DNA of 60,000 bases, taken from positions 3,025,167 through 3,085,166 of the forward strand of contig CM022665.1 of the NCBI GenBank assembly GCA_012295275.1. Direction: 5' to 3'. The DNA is from Chrysomallon squamiferum. Its lineage: Eukaryota; Mollusca; Gastropoda; Neomphalida; Peltospiridae. Each line of letters begins with the position of its first letter. Position 1 is the first letter of the stretch. Made by a program: the position numbers and the translations under genes. Of the stretch, positions 11,297-26,658 are shown piece after piece. A model generated the notes under the pieces. That model searched no databases. It worked only from the letters and a program-made list of their open reading frames with translations, and was not told where the DNA came from.

Positions 11297-12411
11297 CTTT
11301 AATATATATTTTTTTAATTTCTAATTTTTCACTTTCTGAAAACAGAATATTTAATTTCCATCTAGTTAATTAGTCAGACAAGATGAGCCCAACCCTGAAA
11401 TTTAACCCATCAGACAGGTTTCTTGCAGTTCATGAGAAAAAAGAACATAAAAAAAAAACATTAAACATTTATGCCCACCCACAACCCTGTCTAGCTGAAG
11501 GATCAAAAGAAAGTTGACTTGCAAAGAAAAGTCATTTAACTTTACGAGTGTATGACATCATCGAAGGACAACATGCAAGAAAAGAAACTTTATTCAAGAA
11601 GTGTGTAATTAATTATGTCAAAGACTGGGATGGTCTGCAGATGAAGCTCCTTGTCATTTGATAGGAAGAAAGCAAATTAACTATTTATAATTTTGCAGCA
11701 TCACAAGTTATTAATTAAAGTTTGGTGTGCACCTTTCGCTCACATTTCAAATTACTTTTGGTTTTTGTGGTTGGTTACTGTACATGTTTTAAAAATATAT
11801 GAGTGCTGGGCAGTGTCTGTTTGCAGAAGATTCTGAATCAGCATTATATTGTGCAGAATTGGCAGATTGTTTTAATAAACATTGATAGATGGCATATCAA
11901 TAGAATTGCTTTCTGAAATATTAAGAAATAAGTAACTACTAATTTTTTCATTTTAACAGTATCAGTGTATCAGTAACTAAAATCACCTATGAAATCTATA
12001 TATCCAGAAATAAAATAACTAATATAAATAAAACATCATATGAGATTAATAAATTACCAGCTATTTAATAAAAATACTAATAATAAATTTAAAAATAAAA
12101 ATTAAATTCAGCCCATGTAAAATAAGATTGTATATATTTTATTAGCTTATTTTAACATTTCTAAATTCTTTTTTATAATCACAATAGACTATTATTTGGA
12201 TATTTAAAATTTATTAACAATATTTTAATGAAAAATTTAACATGAATGTGTTGTTATTTTTTTCTCCCCTTGTTCTCAAAGAAATAAAAACTCCAGGAAA
12301 TTAAATTTGTAGACATGTATAAATATTTTCACAGATTCAGTAATAATAGATAAATTAATTAAGTTTTTATTTGAAATTCATTCAGTCTCCCAGAGTAACA
12401 CGTATATTTAG

Positions 12412-12600
12412 CTTAACAATTAGGAGTGCTCGGGTACAACTGGTTGTAAGATCAAACCTCCATTGCATACTAATCAAGTTATTTCTGGTTCCAGCCAGTC
12501 TAAGATGTATATATATGTATTATAAACAGTCTTAGTATGTGTTATTGCATCTTGGTCTCTCACTGCAAAGATAATGTATAAAATGGTTGCTGTGGTTTTA
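12412..12600 (+). mobile_element. Degraded tRNA-headed SINE
   Basis: A tRNA-like head (GTTGTAAGATCAAACCTCC near 12443-12461) is followed by TTCCAGCCAGTC and then the central-domain landmarks AGTATGTGTTATT, ATGTATAAAA and GTTGCTG in the same order and spacing as the 50384-50590 copy. The middle is diverged into a TATA-rich tract. Confidence 0.6.
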
Positions 12601-12690
12601 TTACGCAAGCGACATACAATTAACCTGTAATAATCAATAACATTAAAAGAATATGAGATGACAATACAGATTCATTCATTTATTCAACAG

Positions 12691-12786
12691 ATCTCTTCAA
12701 ACTAAGCTGCAGATTTTTCAGCTCTGTTCTCCATCCTGGCATGTGAAGCACCACATCTGTCTACATCTAAAGACCAGACTAATGAG
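12691..12786 (+). CDS. Candidate coding exon, phase 2-2 (exon D)
   Basis: Splice sites are among the best in the window: acceptor ttattcaacag (ending 12690) and donor GAG|gtaagt (12787). The 96-nt length is a multiple of three. In phase 2 it is open throughout (SLQTKLQIFQLCSPSWHVKH, then HICLHLKTRLM). In phase 0 it would stop after four codons (TAA). It can therefore be an ordinary exon only after a phase-2 exon such as the 8993-9072 candidate. If spliced directly after the phase-0 exons it would act as a poison exon. The peptide resembles nothing I know. Confidence 0.4.
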
Positions 12787-13636
12787 GTAAGTATATTTTA
12801 ATGATGACAATAATAATAAAATATTTATCTATAAATACTGGTCACGTTTAGAGATTGCAAGTAGACTTCACAGCATTTCAGTTATGTGATTATAAAATTA
12901 TTATTAATTGTTGATCAGAACTTGTATTATGTTTAAGTCATTAAAAAAAGACTTCTTTGTCTTCAGTAATAATGATAGTAAAAAATAATAATAATAGTTC
13001 AGAGAATTTCTTTATGTATATAATAAATTATATGTTATGAAATTTTGTAGCTGATATAATTAAGCGTTATTATGTATGTAAATAAATTGTCTGAACTATA
13101 ATATAATAAGAAGAAGAAGAAAAAGAAGAAGAATTAATTCATTTCAAGCTATATATCTGTTCTTATCTTTTATATTCTATGTGAAATGTTTTATTTATTT
13201 ACAACATTGTATCAAACGGCAGTGTAGCTTTAATGTATTCTTCGCCATACCAAAATATTTCTGTTTGTATAGGTTGCTAGACAAATTATGACAAACAGAC
13301 AAGATAATCACTTCTGGACACCAGCAGATTAATTATTTGTTTATAACTTCTGTTACAGTTTTTTTTCTCAAACATTTGTCTATGCCCTTCCAACATGTTT
13401 TATGTTTTGTTGTGACCAAACTGCTTCAGAACATTCCTAGTTACTCGTTTTTCTTCACTGTCAGTAATTTACATGTCAAATGATACGTTTGAGTTTTTTT
13501 CCTGTTCTGACAGATGTGTTGTCAGATATCTTTCATTCTGTTTCAAGTTAAAGCATAAATTTTGTGGTATCACCTAAACAAATGTTGTACATTCACAACT
13601 TCACTGTTGAAGTTGTTAGTAATGGCGAGTTTTTCA

Positions 13637-13703
13637 TGTTGATGATGATGATGATGGTGATGATGATTATGATGGTGATGATGATGATGATGGTGATGAT
13701 GAA
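13637..13703. repeat. (GAT)n trinucleotide repeat
   Basis: Imperfect GATGATGGTGAT units over about 65 bases. A translation would be poly-Met or poly-Asp, but there is no open gene context. Confidence 0.85.
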
Positions 13704-14169
13704 GCATAGCAATGATTTAATATGTTTGTGATATTTTTTCGTTTCATTGTGACTTTATTTAAAATATAAAAATTTAAAAAAACAAGAATAAAAAACTGTT
13801 TCATAAAATAAAAATTAACAGAATGCTGTCTGTGTGCTGTGTATGAAAAGTTATACAGATTTAATCAAACTGAGATATTTTATTCTGTTACACAGTGTTT
13901 GACAAATATTATTATGTAACAAGATCTTTCTTTTGACATTTGGGTCAAAGTAGATGATTACCAGTCTAGTGACTGAAAGTACTTATATTTGACCTTTTAT
14001 TAGTAAGTGATATGACCATAGTTTGGTTATCACTGCAGATTTATATATATATATATAAGCATTAGCAATATGAAGTTCCACATTTAACTGTCAAGAAGAC
14101 AAACAGTTTTTAAATGGTATTATATTATCATTGTTGTTCTTTGAAAATAAATAAATAATATAATAATAT

Positions 14170-14292
14170 AGTGATATCTTTCATATATCACTCAAGTTCA
14201 AATTATTATTTTATTTATTTTAGCAATGTCTGTCATATATCACTCTAGTTCAAAATATTATTTTATTTATTTTAGTGATGTCTATCATATAT
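14170..14292. repeat. 62-bp direct tandem duplication
   Basis: A unit beginning ATATCACTCAAGTTCAAA and containing TTATTTTATTTATTTTAG is repeated with few changes about 62 bases later. A third partial copy (GATGTCTATCATATAT) follows. A simple local duplication. Confidence 0.75.
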
Positions 14293-15640
14293 ATTCCTAC
14301 ATTACACAATTTTATTGCTTTAGCTCTTGGCCCTAGTATGTGTGATTATGCAGTAAAAATTTAAAAATTGGCAGAAAATAAAAATGTCTGATTCAGAAAC
14401 TTCTGTGTTTATATCACTCACCTAGGAACAGAAATACTGTTGCAATAAAACATATCAGATTTTAGATTTAACAAATTATTTACGTGCTATTATATTAAAC
14501 AAAAGTGAAATCTATGGCAACCATAAAAAATAATCTCTGTTTGAAGAGAGTTCATGTTTTAGTATTCTAACAGCTAGTAAAACACATCAGTGACTATTAA
14601 AACTGACATTTGTATCTCAGTCAGATTAATAATAGCAAACAGAATGTAAACACTGGCAGGAATGATTTTGAAAGTTGACATGAGCACATGCACCTAATCT
14701 GTTTAAAAAAAATAACCATCAGCATAGATGTTCATGAGTGTGCACACATGCACAGACACAAACACACACACACAGGCCTACATACATACATGCACACACA
14801 TGTTTATTAACATATATTTACATAAATGTATACATACACACACATAACTGATCATTTATTTAAAAGAAAAGGGAAAAAAAATCAAACTTTTAACAGTTCT
14901 ATTAACTAATAAATTATGAACACTGAATAACTAATTATCTTCATAAACAAACCATACTGAATGAGTTACTGAATTACAAAAACCTAAAAGTAATTTACCT
15001 AATCCATTAGTTAGCTGCAACACAAATGTAATAAATCAAGTATCAGAACTTGGCCAACCTTTCAATAAGAATTCTGAAAGCTTAGCTCTTAAATCAGCTA
15101 CTGAATCTAACACCATCATAAACCACGTCTTAAATACACATTCACGAATTCGGATGATTTCTGTAGCCAACACAGCTCATTTCAGCTTAGGTTAAGAAGC
15201 CGGCCTTGTTCAGTGCACCATTACTATTTATACTTAATAAGTCTGAGAGGAAGAGTTTTTATTACCATTCCAAACAGATAGATTGTATTATACAGATGAT
15301 GTATGCAAAAGAAGTGGAGTATATTTGTACAACTTGTAAACTGTGGTAAAGAATCGCGTATCTAAATGGCCATCAGGAAGATCCTCTCTGCAATGTCTAT
15401 GTGCGAAGGTCAAGTGTTTGGGTTATCTGTGAAACCAGTAAAGCTATCAGAATACAAATATAAATAAGCTGGCTGCATCATTATATACAGCACTGCTTTG
15501 AAAGGGCAGATAGTTATGGTATATTTATTGGTCTACCGATTGTCAAAGATATTTGTATTTATACAGTGACCTCACAGGAAAAACTATTTATTTATTGTTC
15601 ATTCGCTGACTTTCCTATTACAGTATCTCGAATAAAAGAT

Positions 15641-15641
15641 G

Positions 15642-15688
<47 letters not shown>

Positions 15689-15702
15689 TGTATGTATGTA
15701 TT
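15641..15702. repeat. (TA)n(TGTA)n compound microsatellite
   Basis: About ten TA units run directly into about ten TGTA tetramers. A GT-rich sequence follows to about 15750. Confidence 0.9.
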
Positions 15703-16331
15703 CATGTCTGGATGAAAGTGTGTAGGTGTGGGTGTTTGGGTGTGTGTTTTTACTCATGTTTTTACTAGCTATAAAATATTAAAACAAGAATTATATCTTC
15801 AAACAGAGATTATTTTTCTGGCTGTCATAAAATTCATTTTTGTTTCATATTCTAGCATATAAGGACTTTTTTTAAATCAATGTCTGATATAGTTTTTTTT
15901 TTTTTAAAATCAATGTCTGATATAGTTTTGACTGGAAAAGAAAACTAAATTTCATCATTATTTATGAAAATTTTATAATTTTTTTTAGTTTAGTGGAGAT
16001 GCATTTATAATTTTACACATGTAATAATTCTTTTTAAAATTTCTTTATTTTGCTGTCACTGAGACTACAACAGGACGGTTTAAAATGTTACGATGGCTTA
16101 AAACTTACTTGTTATTTATTTCTGATAACCACTTTCTGTTAATAACAAAGAATGATAATAAAATAACAAGTTCATGAGGATACATCTAGGCTGATATTTT
16201 CACATTCATCACGATTATATATCAAGAGTTTAACAAAAACTAGACCCGACTTACCAAGTAAAGATGTCAGTTATTTACTCAGTCTAAAAAGAATTTTTAC
16301 ATTAAGCAACAACTTAATGTGTAGTGTGTTT

Positions 16332-16333
<2 letters not shown>

Positions 16334-16372
<39 letters not shown>

Positions 16373-16515
16373 TTCATTTTTATTTCATTATTTTATTTAT
16401 TTTATTTTTATTTATTTCATTTTTATTTTTACTTTCATTTTTATTTTTATTATTTTTTTTTTTTAATTTATTATCATTATTATTATTATTATTATTATTT
16501 TTTTTTTTTTTTTTT
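16334..16515. repeat. Pyrimidine-rich T tract
   Basis: A T run of about 36 bases is followed by TTTA/TTTTA units, (TTA)n and a second T run. The 77-residue Phe/Leu ORF here is an artefact of this composition. Confidence 0.9.
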
Positions 16516-17048
16516 AATTACACTGAACATTTCAGATCTTCTGTTTCCTTTATTTAGCAACACTGATGTCATCCCAGTATATGTTATGTTCTGATGTGCA
16601 TCTGTAACTAGTTCTGTCAACATAGCAAACATGTAAGATACAAAGCAAAATGTCTTTCTACATTAAGCAAACACACATACATATATTATCAATTTTCTGG
16701 CATCTTTGCTTTAAAAGCCTTATTTGAATAAAACATTTAAAAAAAAAAAAATTCTCTGCCGCGTGAGGTTGTTTAATAATAAATCAACTGTACATCTCAT
16801 ACCCAGCAAAAATTGTGTGCTTTAATTACCATTATCAGCTTTAAAATGAAATTAATATGTGCATTGTAAATTAAATTCTGAAATAAAACACAGGTAAAGA
16901 CAAACCAGTGTATTATTTATTGTACATACATTGGCTCTTGTATTACTGTTGTACCCAAAGTGCAGTTTATAGAATTTTATCACAACATATATTATTATTA
17001 GGTTTTTTTTATATATATTATCAGTTTTAGTTATCACTTGTGCTTTCT

Positions 17049-17080
<32 letters not shown>

Positions 17081-17153
17081 ACATACACACACTCATGTAT
17101 ACATATGCATGTGCAAGCACACATACATATACACACACACACACACACACACA
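17049..17153. repeat. Compound (CA)n microsatellite
   Basis: Two CA blocks flank a short mixed CATACATATG spacer. The 68-residue His/Thr ORF across it is an artefact. Confidence 0.9.
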
Positions 17154-17385
17154 TGCAGTGATTTTATATTACCACATGAAAAGAAATCAGTTTTAAATAA
17201 CATACACAAAAACAGAACTGATAAGTTTTTCTTTGTTCACTCATAATTCATTTTGTTAAAAATATTGCAAATGTTATCGGCTGTACCAGGCAACCTAGAT
17301 GAGATAACAATGAATGTTCATTTAATGACAACATCACAGTGTTTTTATTAATGATTTTTATGATAATGTATCCTGTATGGACTGA

Positions 17386-17580
17386 ACACATTTGGGTAGA
17401 TCACTTGCCTCAGGCATTACAGGTTGTCAGTTCAACTGTCCTCAGAGCACCACTGAGTTATTTCCCTTGCCAGTCAGTGCTCTTTGATTGGCTGATCTCA
17501 AAAGATTCCTTGCTTAGCTGATGCAAGCAGCCAATGAAATTGTGTTATGTGTGATTTCCCCAGTCATTAGAAAACATAAG
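17386..17580 (+). mobile_element. Degraded tRNA-headed SINE
   Basis: A tRNA-like head (GGGTAGATCACTTGCCTCAG, then GGTTGTCAGTTCAACTGTCC as B-box region) is followed by TTTCCCTTGCCAGTCAGTGC, GATTGGCTGATCTCAAAAG and then GTGTTATGTGTGATTTCCCC. The order matches other copies, with an apparent insertion of roughly 35 bases in the central domain. Confidence 0.6.
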
Positions 17581-17927
17581 CACAAGTCTGACACCTAACT
17601 GTTGTTTATAGAAAAATGTGATCAGAGTTTGTTAAGAAAATCATAAAAGAATTGAGAATTTATTTAGTTCTAATTTAGACCAACAAACTAACTTTCTAGC
17701 TGAACAGATTTATTCCAGATTTATACAAACAACAACACAATAATAATAATAATAAATATATAAATAAATAAAATGGAATAAAATAAAATAAATACTACCA
17801 ATGTTTGATAATAATGAAGATTTTTCTGTTCTTCAACAAATGTAGTTGTTTTTTCTTCTTTTTTTTTTCTTTTTTTTAAAACCCCCCAGGAATTTTCGTT
17901 ATGAAAAATAATTAAATCAGTTCAGTG

Positions 17928-18065
17928 ATAGACATCTGACCTGAGATCAGTTCTCCTCAGTTACCAGCATTAGGATATCTCCCATTCCACCCAGTGCCCC
18001 ATGATTGGTTTATTGAAGAAGCTATGTTATGTGGTTTTCACTCTTACTGTCAAGTGATAAAGTTT
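17928..18065 (+). mobile_element. Degraded SINE, same family
   Basis: CCCATTCCACCCAGTGCCCC is followed by ATGATTGGTTTATTGAAG and GCTATGTTATGTGGTTTTC. This is the central domain in the same orientation as the copy 500 bases upstream. The head (CAGTGATAGACATCTGACC, GATCAGTTCTCC) is only partly recognisable. Two copies so close together suggest repeated insertion near one site. Confidence 0.6.
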
Positions 18066-21000
18066 ATTCAGATTTAAATATATTAAGAAGTAGTCCAGAC
18101 AGCTCAAAATTGTATTGAGAGACATTACTAACATTAATTTTATCAAATGAATTTTATTTTATTTTTTCCCCACTTTTGTTCTGTCAGTGTATTTCATAGT
18201 TTTCAAATCTTTTAAAATTTGTTTAGTCGGAACTGAAAATACCCTAATTACCATTTATTGAAATAACTGTTCCAAAATACATCTAATTGCTGTCACAGAC
18301 AACAAATAACTATCTGCTAATTTGATCTAATATGACATAAAAGTGATTTGTTAAGCAGCTGAAGCCATTTTACCTTGGCACAATCACATTTTGTTTTTTT
18401 CAGTTAAGTCTGTTTAGTAAAGTTCATGCAAATCTCTCAGAATAAAATTGTGTATTGGAGGGTTGTGTTAGAGAAGTGATTAATGTCAGCAGAAGATAGT
18501 TTTGTTATTTTTGTGTATTATATAAATATGATGTTCCCATCACATTCCACTTCATGTTGCAGTTCAGAACAGTTATCTGAAAATGAATAATTAGTTCAAA
18601 AAGCATAAATTAATTAAATTTAATTAAAACAATCAAAAGGAAGAAAAGAAGACATAACAGAAAATTAAGTTGAAATCAGATACACATTTTTTTCTTCAAA
18701 ATATTATTAATTTGTAATATCCATTTTGCGAAAAGAAATGTTTAAAATTTATAAAACTGAGCTTGTTTAGAAGAGAACGTACTAAATTTAAATAAATCAT
18801 CAACTGTGAAAGTACATATTAAATATTGCTTTTCAGCAGGGGATGATTTTAAAATATTTTATTATACTTAAATCTGAATATGAAATTTCGTCTGAGACAG
18901 AATGATAAAAACATGCTGACAATTGCTGTTTAGATAACACATCATATAACTAGATAATAAATGTGTTAAGTGCATGATTAAATAAAACACATTTCTTTTT
19001 TTGTTTGTAAGGAGAGCCTGTTAAATGATGTGTTTTTACTAATGAGATTTTACAATAGTAAAGAGTTTGCAAAACACAGGAGAAGGTAATCATGTTGATA
19101 AGATAGAGCTGGCCAGTCAGTGTACACCCAGCTGGGACTAAAACAGAAAACTTCTTATCATATTTCAATTCTTACTTTGTAGATAACTCGTGTTTGTTAT
19201 TCCTCATTGCAGTACTTCTTTCAAGTTTAAAATTAGTTTTTTGATAAATTTGCTTCGTTTGTTTTTTAAGCCTTTTTCTCTGAAGGTAACAAACTGATTA
19301 CTTGGTGCTGTGTGTGTGTAAATCTCATCTAGACTTTGCGAAGAAATATAAAACTTGAAAAACTATGTTTAGACCGTAGGAGAATGAGCTAATAAAATGT
19401 TACTGAAAGAATATTGCTAATGTGTCCTTGCTTAAATCACATGAATCTGAGTGAAAAATGATACTCACTATATTCTAAATGTCCACTAAATACACCGATT
19501 AGTGAAAAACAAATCCAATTTCCACCCTGTTTGAGTTTATGAGTATTATTTTATTATTAATGAAGTGAAAAAAAAAAAAAAAAAAAAAATGGAATCTTGA
19601 TATTTGAGTCATTTTTCCCAAGTGTGAGCCCAATTTGTCACTTCTGAAGATATTGTCTTTGTATAACATATTTATCAGTGGTTTCTAAAACTCAGCCAGA
19701 TTTTTAGTGGTTGTCAGTGAATTATTCATATAGTTTACACTATCACAGTAAACGTGGTATGCACAAAACTAAACATTAATAACGTTAGTGATGTGTGTTT
19801 TCAATTAAATCATGTGATATGAATGTCATTTGTCAATTATTGATGTGCGCAGTGTACAGAACACATTCACTGTGTTGTTTATGATAGAAAAACTAACATC
19901 AGAGAAGAACATTAACACTTTAAGGAATTTTTATTTTCTACGAGATAACATTTGACTTAATGTCTCAAATAGCTCGCTGACCTGCGTATGTTTAAATCAT
20001 AGGTGTTCATCTTTTAATAAAAGTTTTAAATAAGTAACTATGTGTTGTTAAACATAACTAAGTGAGGTTTTTTTTTTTCTGGGGTTTTTTTTTTTCAATT
20101 CTTGTAAGAAATCATGAGAAAACAAAGTACCAAGTTACCTTAACCAGGAGTTGAAATTCTGCCAAAAAGATTAACACACCTTTAGTGAGAAAAGTTCACA
20201 AACATAACTTTTTTTTTTTTTTTTTAATTTTATTATTTCTGTATTTAAAAAAAAAAAAAAAAAAAAAAAAATAAAAATGGTAACCTTTATTATTACAAAT
20301 AAATCACACATGAAAAATATGCTAATATTTTAAACTAAAAGATGTGGAATTGATACTTCAGTAATTTCTTCAACAAAAAATTGGATTTTTCGGTTATATT
20401 TAATTTCCTAAGACATAAAACAGTTTAAAGGTCAAGTTCCATTAACAAAATATATTAATTTATCAAAAAAATCAAAAACAAAAAACAAAAAAAAATCAAA
20501 TACAAAATGTTTCTTTAAAAATTAATGTTATGATATCAAATGTAATCAAAGTATGGAAAGGTTTTTATGGAAACATTTAAAGTAAAATATTTTAAAATCC
20601 ATGTGAATTTTATTTTATTTATATTTTTTAACATTATTTATATTTTATTTTTATTATTGTCATTATATTTAAATTATTATTATTATTATTGTTGTTGTTG
20701 ATGCTGTTGTTTTGACAAGGACAGAAATTACAAAAATGAAAGTTCAAAAAAATTTCAAATTTAAGGGTTTTTTTTGGTAGGAATGTACACTATTTTATTT
20801 CAGAATGTTGAAACAATTAAATTTAAAATATTTCAACACTCTGTTAACTAACAAATTTGACTAAAAGACTTCTGAAAAAAAGGATAACAACAATCACGTA
20901 TTTATATTTGCCACTTTCTGTTCAAAACTTTTAAATCTTGATAGTCAACAATAAAATATGAAGTACCAGTGAAAGTGAGATTTATTTTGAGGATGTTAAT

Positions 21001-21159
21001 GATTAAAATGGCTAAAGGTTGAATGATGAAAAACAGACAGATCTGGTTTAGTTAATTGACAGAGTGAGAAATATTGCTGGTAATGAGCAGTGTTTGGCAC
21101 TGGAGTAAATGAATGCTGAAAGTAAATTACTAAAGAACAGCAGTGTCCTATTTAATAAT

Positions 21160-21440
21160 ATAAAACAGTATTTAGTGGTTTTATTTATTATCTGAAACAT
21201 ATTAAATATTTTTACTTCTTATTATACCAGAAATCATGTTTAGTGGTTTTATTTTTCATACCATAAATATTATTCAGTATATATTTAATATTAAACACTG
21301 TTTAATAGATTTATTTTTTATATCATAAACAGTATTTAACATATTTATTTGTTATAATATTATAAACAAAATTTAACATGTTTATTTGTTATAATTTATC
21401 ATATAATAAACAGTGTTAACATATTTATTTGTTATAATAT
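21160..21440. repeat. Degenerate tandem array, about 50-60-bp unit
   Basis: Repeated AT-rich units share ACAGTRTTTAACATATTTATTTGT or close variants, each followed by TTATAATAT and ATAAACA. Five or so copies diverge progressively toward the 5' side. Confidence 0.6.
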
Positions 21441-22024
21441 CAGGAAGCATCTTTATTAGTTATTTTTTGTTTCAGTTTTAAATATTACTATAACAAAAAA
21501 TTAATATTACAAGTTTTTTTTTTTTTTTAAACTCACATATTATAATATATAATAACGTCAGTTTTTTTTTTTTTTTTTTTACTCCATTAGAAATGATATT
21601 TTAAATTTGTATTATTATTATTATTACACACACTATCATCATTGAGCACTGAGCTGCTGCACACAGTGCAGATATCACAAGATGTCTTCACAGAGTCTTT
21701 GATAAGACTATTCGCCATTAGAACTCTGCTTTGATTACTCAGAAATTCTGACATGGACGAACACGGAATATCAACCCATCTTCTTACCAGAATATAACAA
21801 ATCCTTATCTAGATAATGCAAGGAAGGGAGGCAAGTCAGGAAAACACATTACCAGCATTCCATTCACATATTTTATTTTACAGATAAAGTTTGTAAGATA
21901 TTTTTAAAGCAGTGAAGATCTCTGATCCAGATTTTGAAATTTCTGACTTATCTGCTGGTTCAGCTATCATCACAGCAAGAGGGCTGGCCACACACCCAGT
22001 CTGATTAATGTCTCCTAGCAGTGT

Positions 22025-22106
22025 GTTGACCAACACAATAGGTCAGTAGGAAGTGACCATCATGTTGACCAACATGTTGGGTTCAGTAGGAAGTGACTGT
22101 GGTGTT
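22025..22106. repeat. Two-copy tandem repeat, about 41 bp
   Basis: GTTGACCAACA…CAGTAGGAAGTGAC occurs twice in succession, the copies differing by small substitutions and one or two added bases. The unit is GC-richer than the flanks. Confidence 0.75.
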
Positions 22107-22363
22107 GTTAAACAAGCAAAGTCTAATCTGTGGTAAATTATGACAACAGAGTCTTGTCACCCTGGTTCTGCAGCCGACTAACACTGACAAGATTCCTCAT
22201 TTTTATCACAAAGTGAACATTTTATCAGTTTAGATATATATATATATTTACTGTTATTTTAAACAAAGTGTTGCTTTAAGTATTTCATCAAACATAGTCA
22301 TACACACTAACACCAAAAAACAGAACATACACAGAAAGATAAAAACACCCAAAGACAGAAAGA

Positions 22364-22412
<49 letters not shown>

Positions 22413-22446
22413 GCAAACTTGCATGCACGCACACACACACACACAC
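22364..22446. repeat. (CA)n microsatellite, two blocks
   Basis: Two long CA blocks are separated by a 24-base spacer. The 94-residue minus-strand ORF (Cys/Val repeats) across it is an artefact. Confidence 0.9.
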
Positions 22447-22831
22447 GCATACACATGAGTATCTCTATTACATAGGCTGATAAAAGTAACTGATGAAATT
22501 GAAAGTGGAGGTATTACATAAGGAAGGGCTGACAGCAATCAGTGTTTTATTATTTATGTCATGGGATTGGAAAGTGATGTAAATTATTCAGCATTCTAGT
22601 CATTTCAGATGAATGAATTTCTTGTATGATGTAGAAATTCTCAGTTCTTTGACTTTCATGATAACATGTGGCTTTCAGTCAGTGAATCAGCTATTTAGAA
22701 CATGTCTAAATGAAGGCTGAAGTGTCTGTTACACTAACTAAAAAGAAGTCTGTGTTGTGTATCTGACTAATAGAGAGTAGATGATTAATTAAGTAGAAGT
22801 GCTGTAATCTGTGTTTTGATTCTGGTGTCAG

Positions 22832-22885
22832 GGTTTGATCTCGCAGTTACCTGGTGATGACTTGCCTAACACAGTTCTGAGTCTG
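22832..22885 (+). CDS. Candidate coding exon, phase 0-0 (exon E)
   Basis: Acceptor ggtgtcag ends at 22831 and donor CTG|gtatgt begins at 22886. The 54 nt encode GLISQLPGDDLPNTVLSL in phase 0-0, with normal-looking codon use and about 50 percent GC in AT-rich surroundings. If the donor is not used, the same frame stays open through a further 65 codons to a stop at about 23081-23083, so this could instead be a longer terminal exon. No AATAAA is seen nearby. A phase-2 exon ending at 12786 cannot join it directly, so at least one exon would be missing between them or one of the two calls is wrong. Confidence 0.45.
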
Positions 22886-25364
<2,479 letters not shown>

Positions 25365-25497
25365 ATTTAATGATGTGAGAAAAATATAATCTGCTGATTT
25401 TTTCTTGAACAGAAAACTCCATACCATAATCTTTGATAAACCAGTTGTGGGGAAATAGTTACAAAGGGAAATATTTATTAAGAGTAATACAACATAA

Positions 25498-25540
<43 letters not shown>

Positions 25541-26631
25541 TTAAAAAAAAAAAATTATTTATAGATACATATATAAACTTGTAACACAGTAAAATGTGGG
25601 TTTTTTTTAGTCAGATGTCTTGGTCTTGACATCTGATAAATTTGTCTGACTAGAACACAAGGTAAATCTAGGATAACTTGTTCCTTCATCTGTACAACAA
25701 AATGGCTGACGTTTCTGTGACATCAAACAACCATTCAAAATGCTCGGTCATGAAAAGATAACTCTAGTTGAAAGAGAACAAACGTGTACAAAACGGACCG
25801 TCCCCCAACATAAAGCGACTGACAGATGAGCCATCAGTGAAAACATGTTCTTTGTGACATGTCATCAAACAGAGAAGAGAAAAAACATGTCATACATACT
25901 TTGTTGCTGTAACAGAGATGTTAACATTTGTCTTACTTTCATGATTACACTCAAGGAAGACCCAAGAATGGTAAATATAGCACAGCTGATTTCGGTTGGC
26001 TTAACAGAAACTAAAGTTTTCACTTAGTGACTAAGATGTAGATGGCTATTTTCATCAACTGAGTTTTAAACATTAAACTGGTAACCACTGACTACAAATG
26101 TTGTTAGAGGTTACACAGACTGATGTGTGTCTTAGCAGCTAACATTCTGCAACTGAAGGAGTCTGAGACAAGCATTGAACTAATTCCCATTTCAGTGAAT
26201 GCTGTATGTATGAATATATATATTTATATAGATGTTAATCATTCTGAGTACTGCATAATGCAGCTAATCATAGCCTTGCTGCAAATCAGCATTCTTACTT
26301 TCACAGGATAAATCTTAAAACAGTAACCAGTTATTCCCCTCACACACACATATAAATATATGTGTGTGTGCATCTATGTTTATACATATATATATGTGAG
26401 TGTGTGTTGTGTGTATGTATATATGTGTGTGGGGGGGGTATTTTTTTTTTAACATGATTAATGAGATAAAGCAATTTAAGTCATTCGATACATTTATATT
26501 TTCTTGTAGTTCAAATACAAAATTGTGTGTTTTTTAAATTAAAAAAAAAAAGCAAAGTAGAGTGTTTTGCAGGCTCACAAATAAATGAAAATCAGCGGCT
26601 CATTTTACATTTGTACTTATCAACACACCAG
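25365..26631. other. Intron-like sequence
   Basis: Contains an (AC)n at 25501-25540, nested inverted repeats near 25609-25658 (TCAGATGTC/GACATCTGA flanked by TAGTCAGA/TCTGACTA) and a mixed TG/TA tract at 26340-26440. Small ORFs at 25845 and 26123 are not supported as genes. Confidence 0.5.
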
Positions 26632-26658
26632 GAATCCCAGCTTATAAAAATAGCACAG
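26632..26658 (+). CDS. Candidate 27-nt microexon, phase 0-0
   Basis: Acceptor caacacaccag ends at 26631 and donor CAG|gtaaga begins at 26659. The 27 nt read E-S-Q-L-I-K-I-A-Q in phase 0. The same frame is open upstream to another AG at 26594-26595, which would give a 63-nt phase 0-0 exon, but that acceptor lacks a pyrimidine tract. The donor is strong and the acceptor mediocre; tentative. Confidence 0.25.

Larger units (their letters stand above)
9073..12690. other. Intron-like sequence
   Basis: AT-rich, with T runs at about 10494-10517, 10976-11001 and 11264-11296, a probable SINE head at 10827-10900 and a SINE at 12412-12600. A 49-nt segment at 11152-11200 has good splice sites (cattttag, GAG|gtaaga) and an open phase-0 frame, but its length changes the frame relative to neighbours, so I do not call it an exon. 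Confidence 0.5.
12787..17385. other. Intron-like sequence, no exon supported
   Basis: AT-rich single-copy-looking sequence with the GAT tract, the 62-bp duplication, a 33-bp duplication at about 15869-15930 and microsatellites listed separately. Nothing coding was supported on either strand. Confidence 0.55.
18066..22831. other. Intron-like sequence
   Basis: AT-rich. It includes A runs at 19570-19590 and 20248-20273, T runs at about 20210-20225, 21514-21526 and 21561-21580, a degenerate tandem array at 21160-21440, a 44-bp duplication at 22025-22106 and CA tracts at 22364-22446. The 21640-22010 stretch is less AT-rich and unique but holds no recognisable exon. Confidence 0.5.

Noticed and set aside
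16324-16557. 77-residue hydrophobic ORF as a membrane peptide
   Set aside because: Phe/Leu content comes from T-rich low-complexity DNA.
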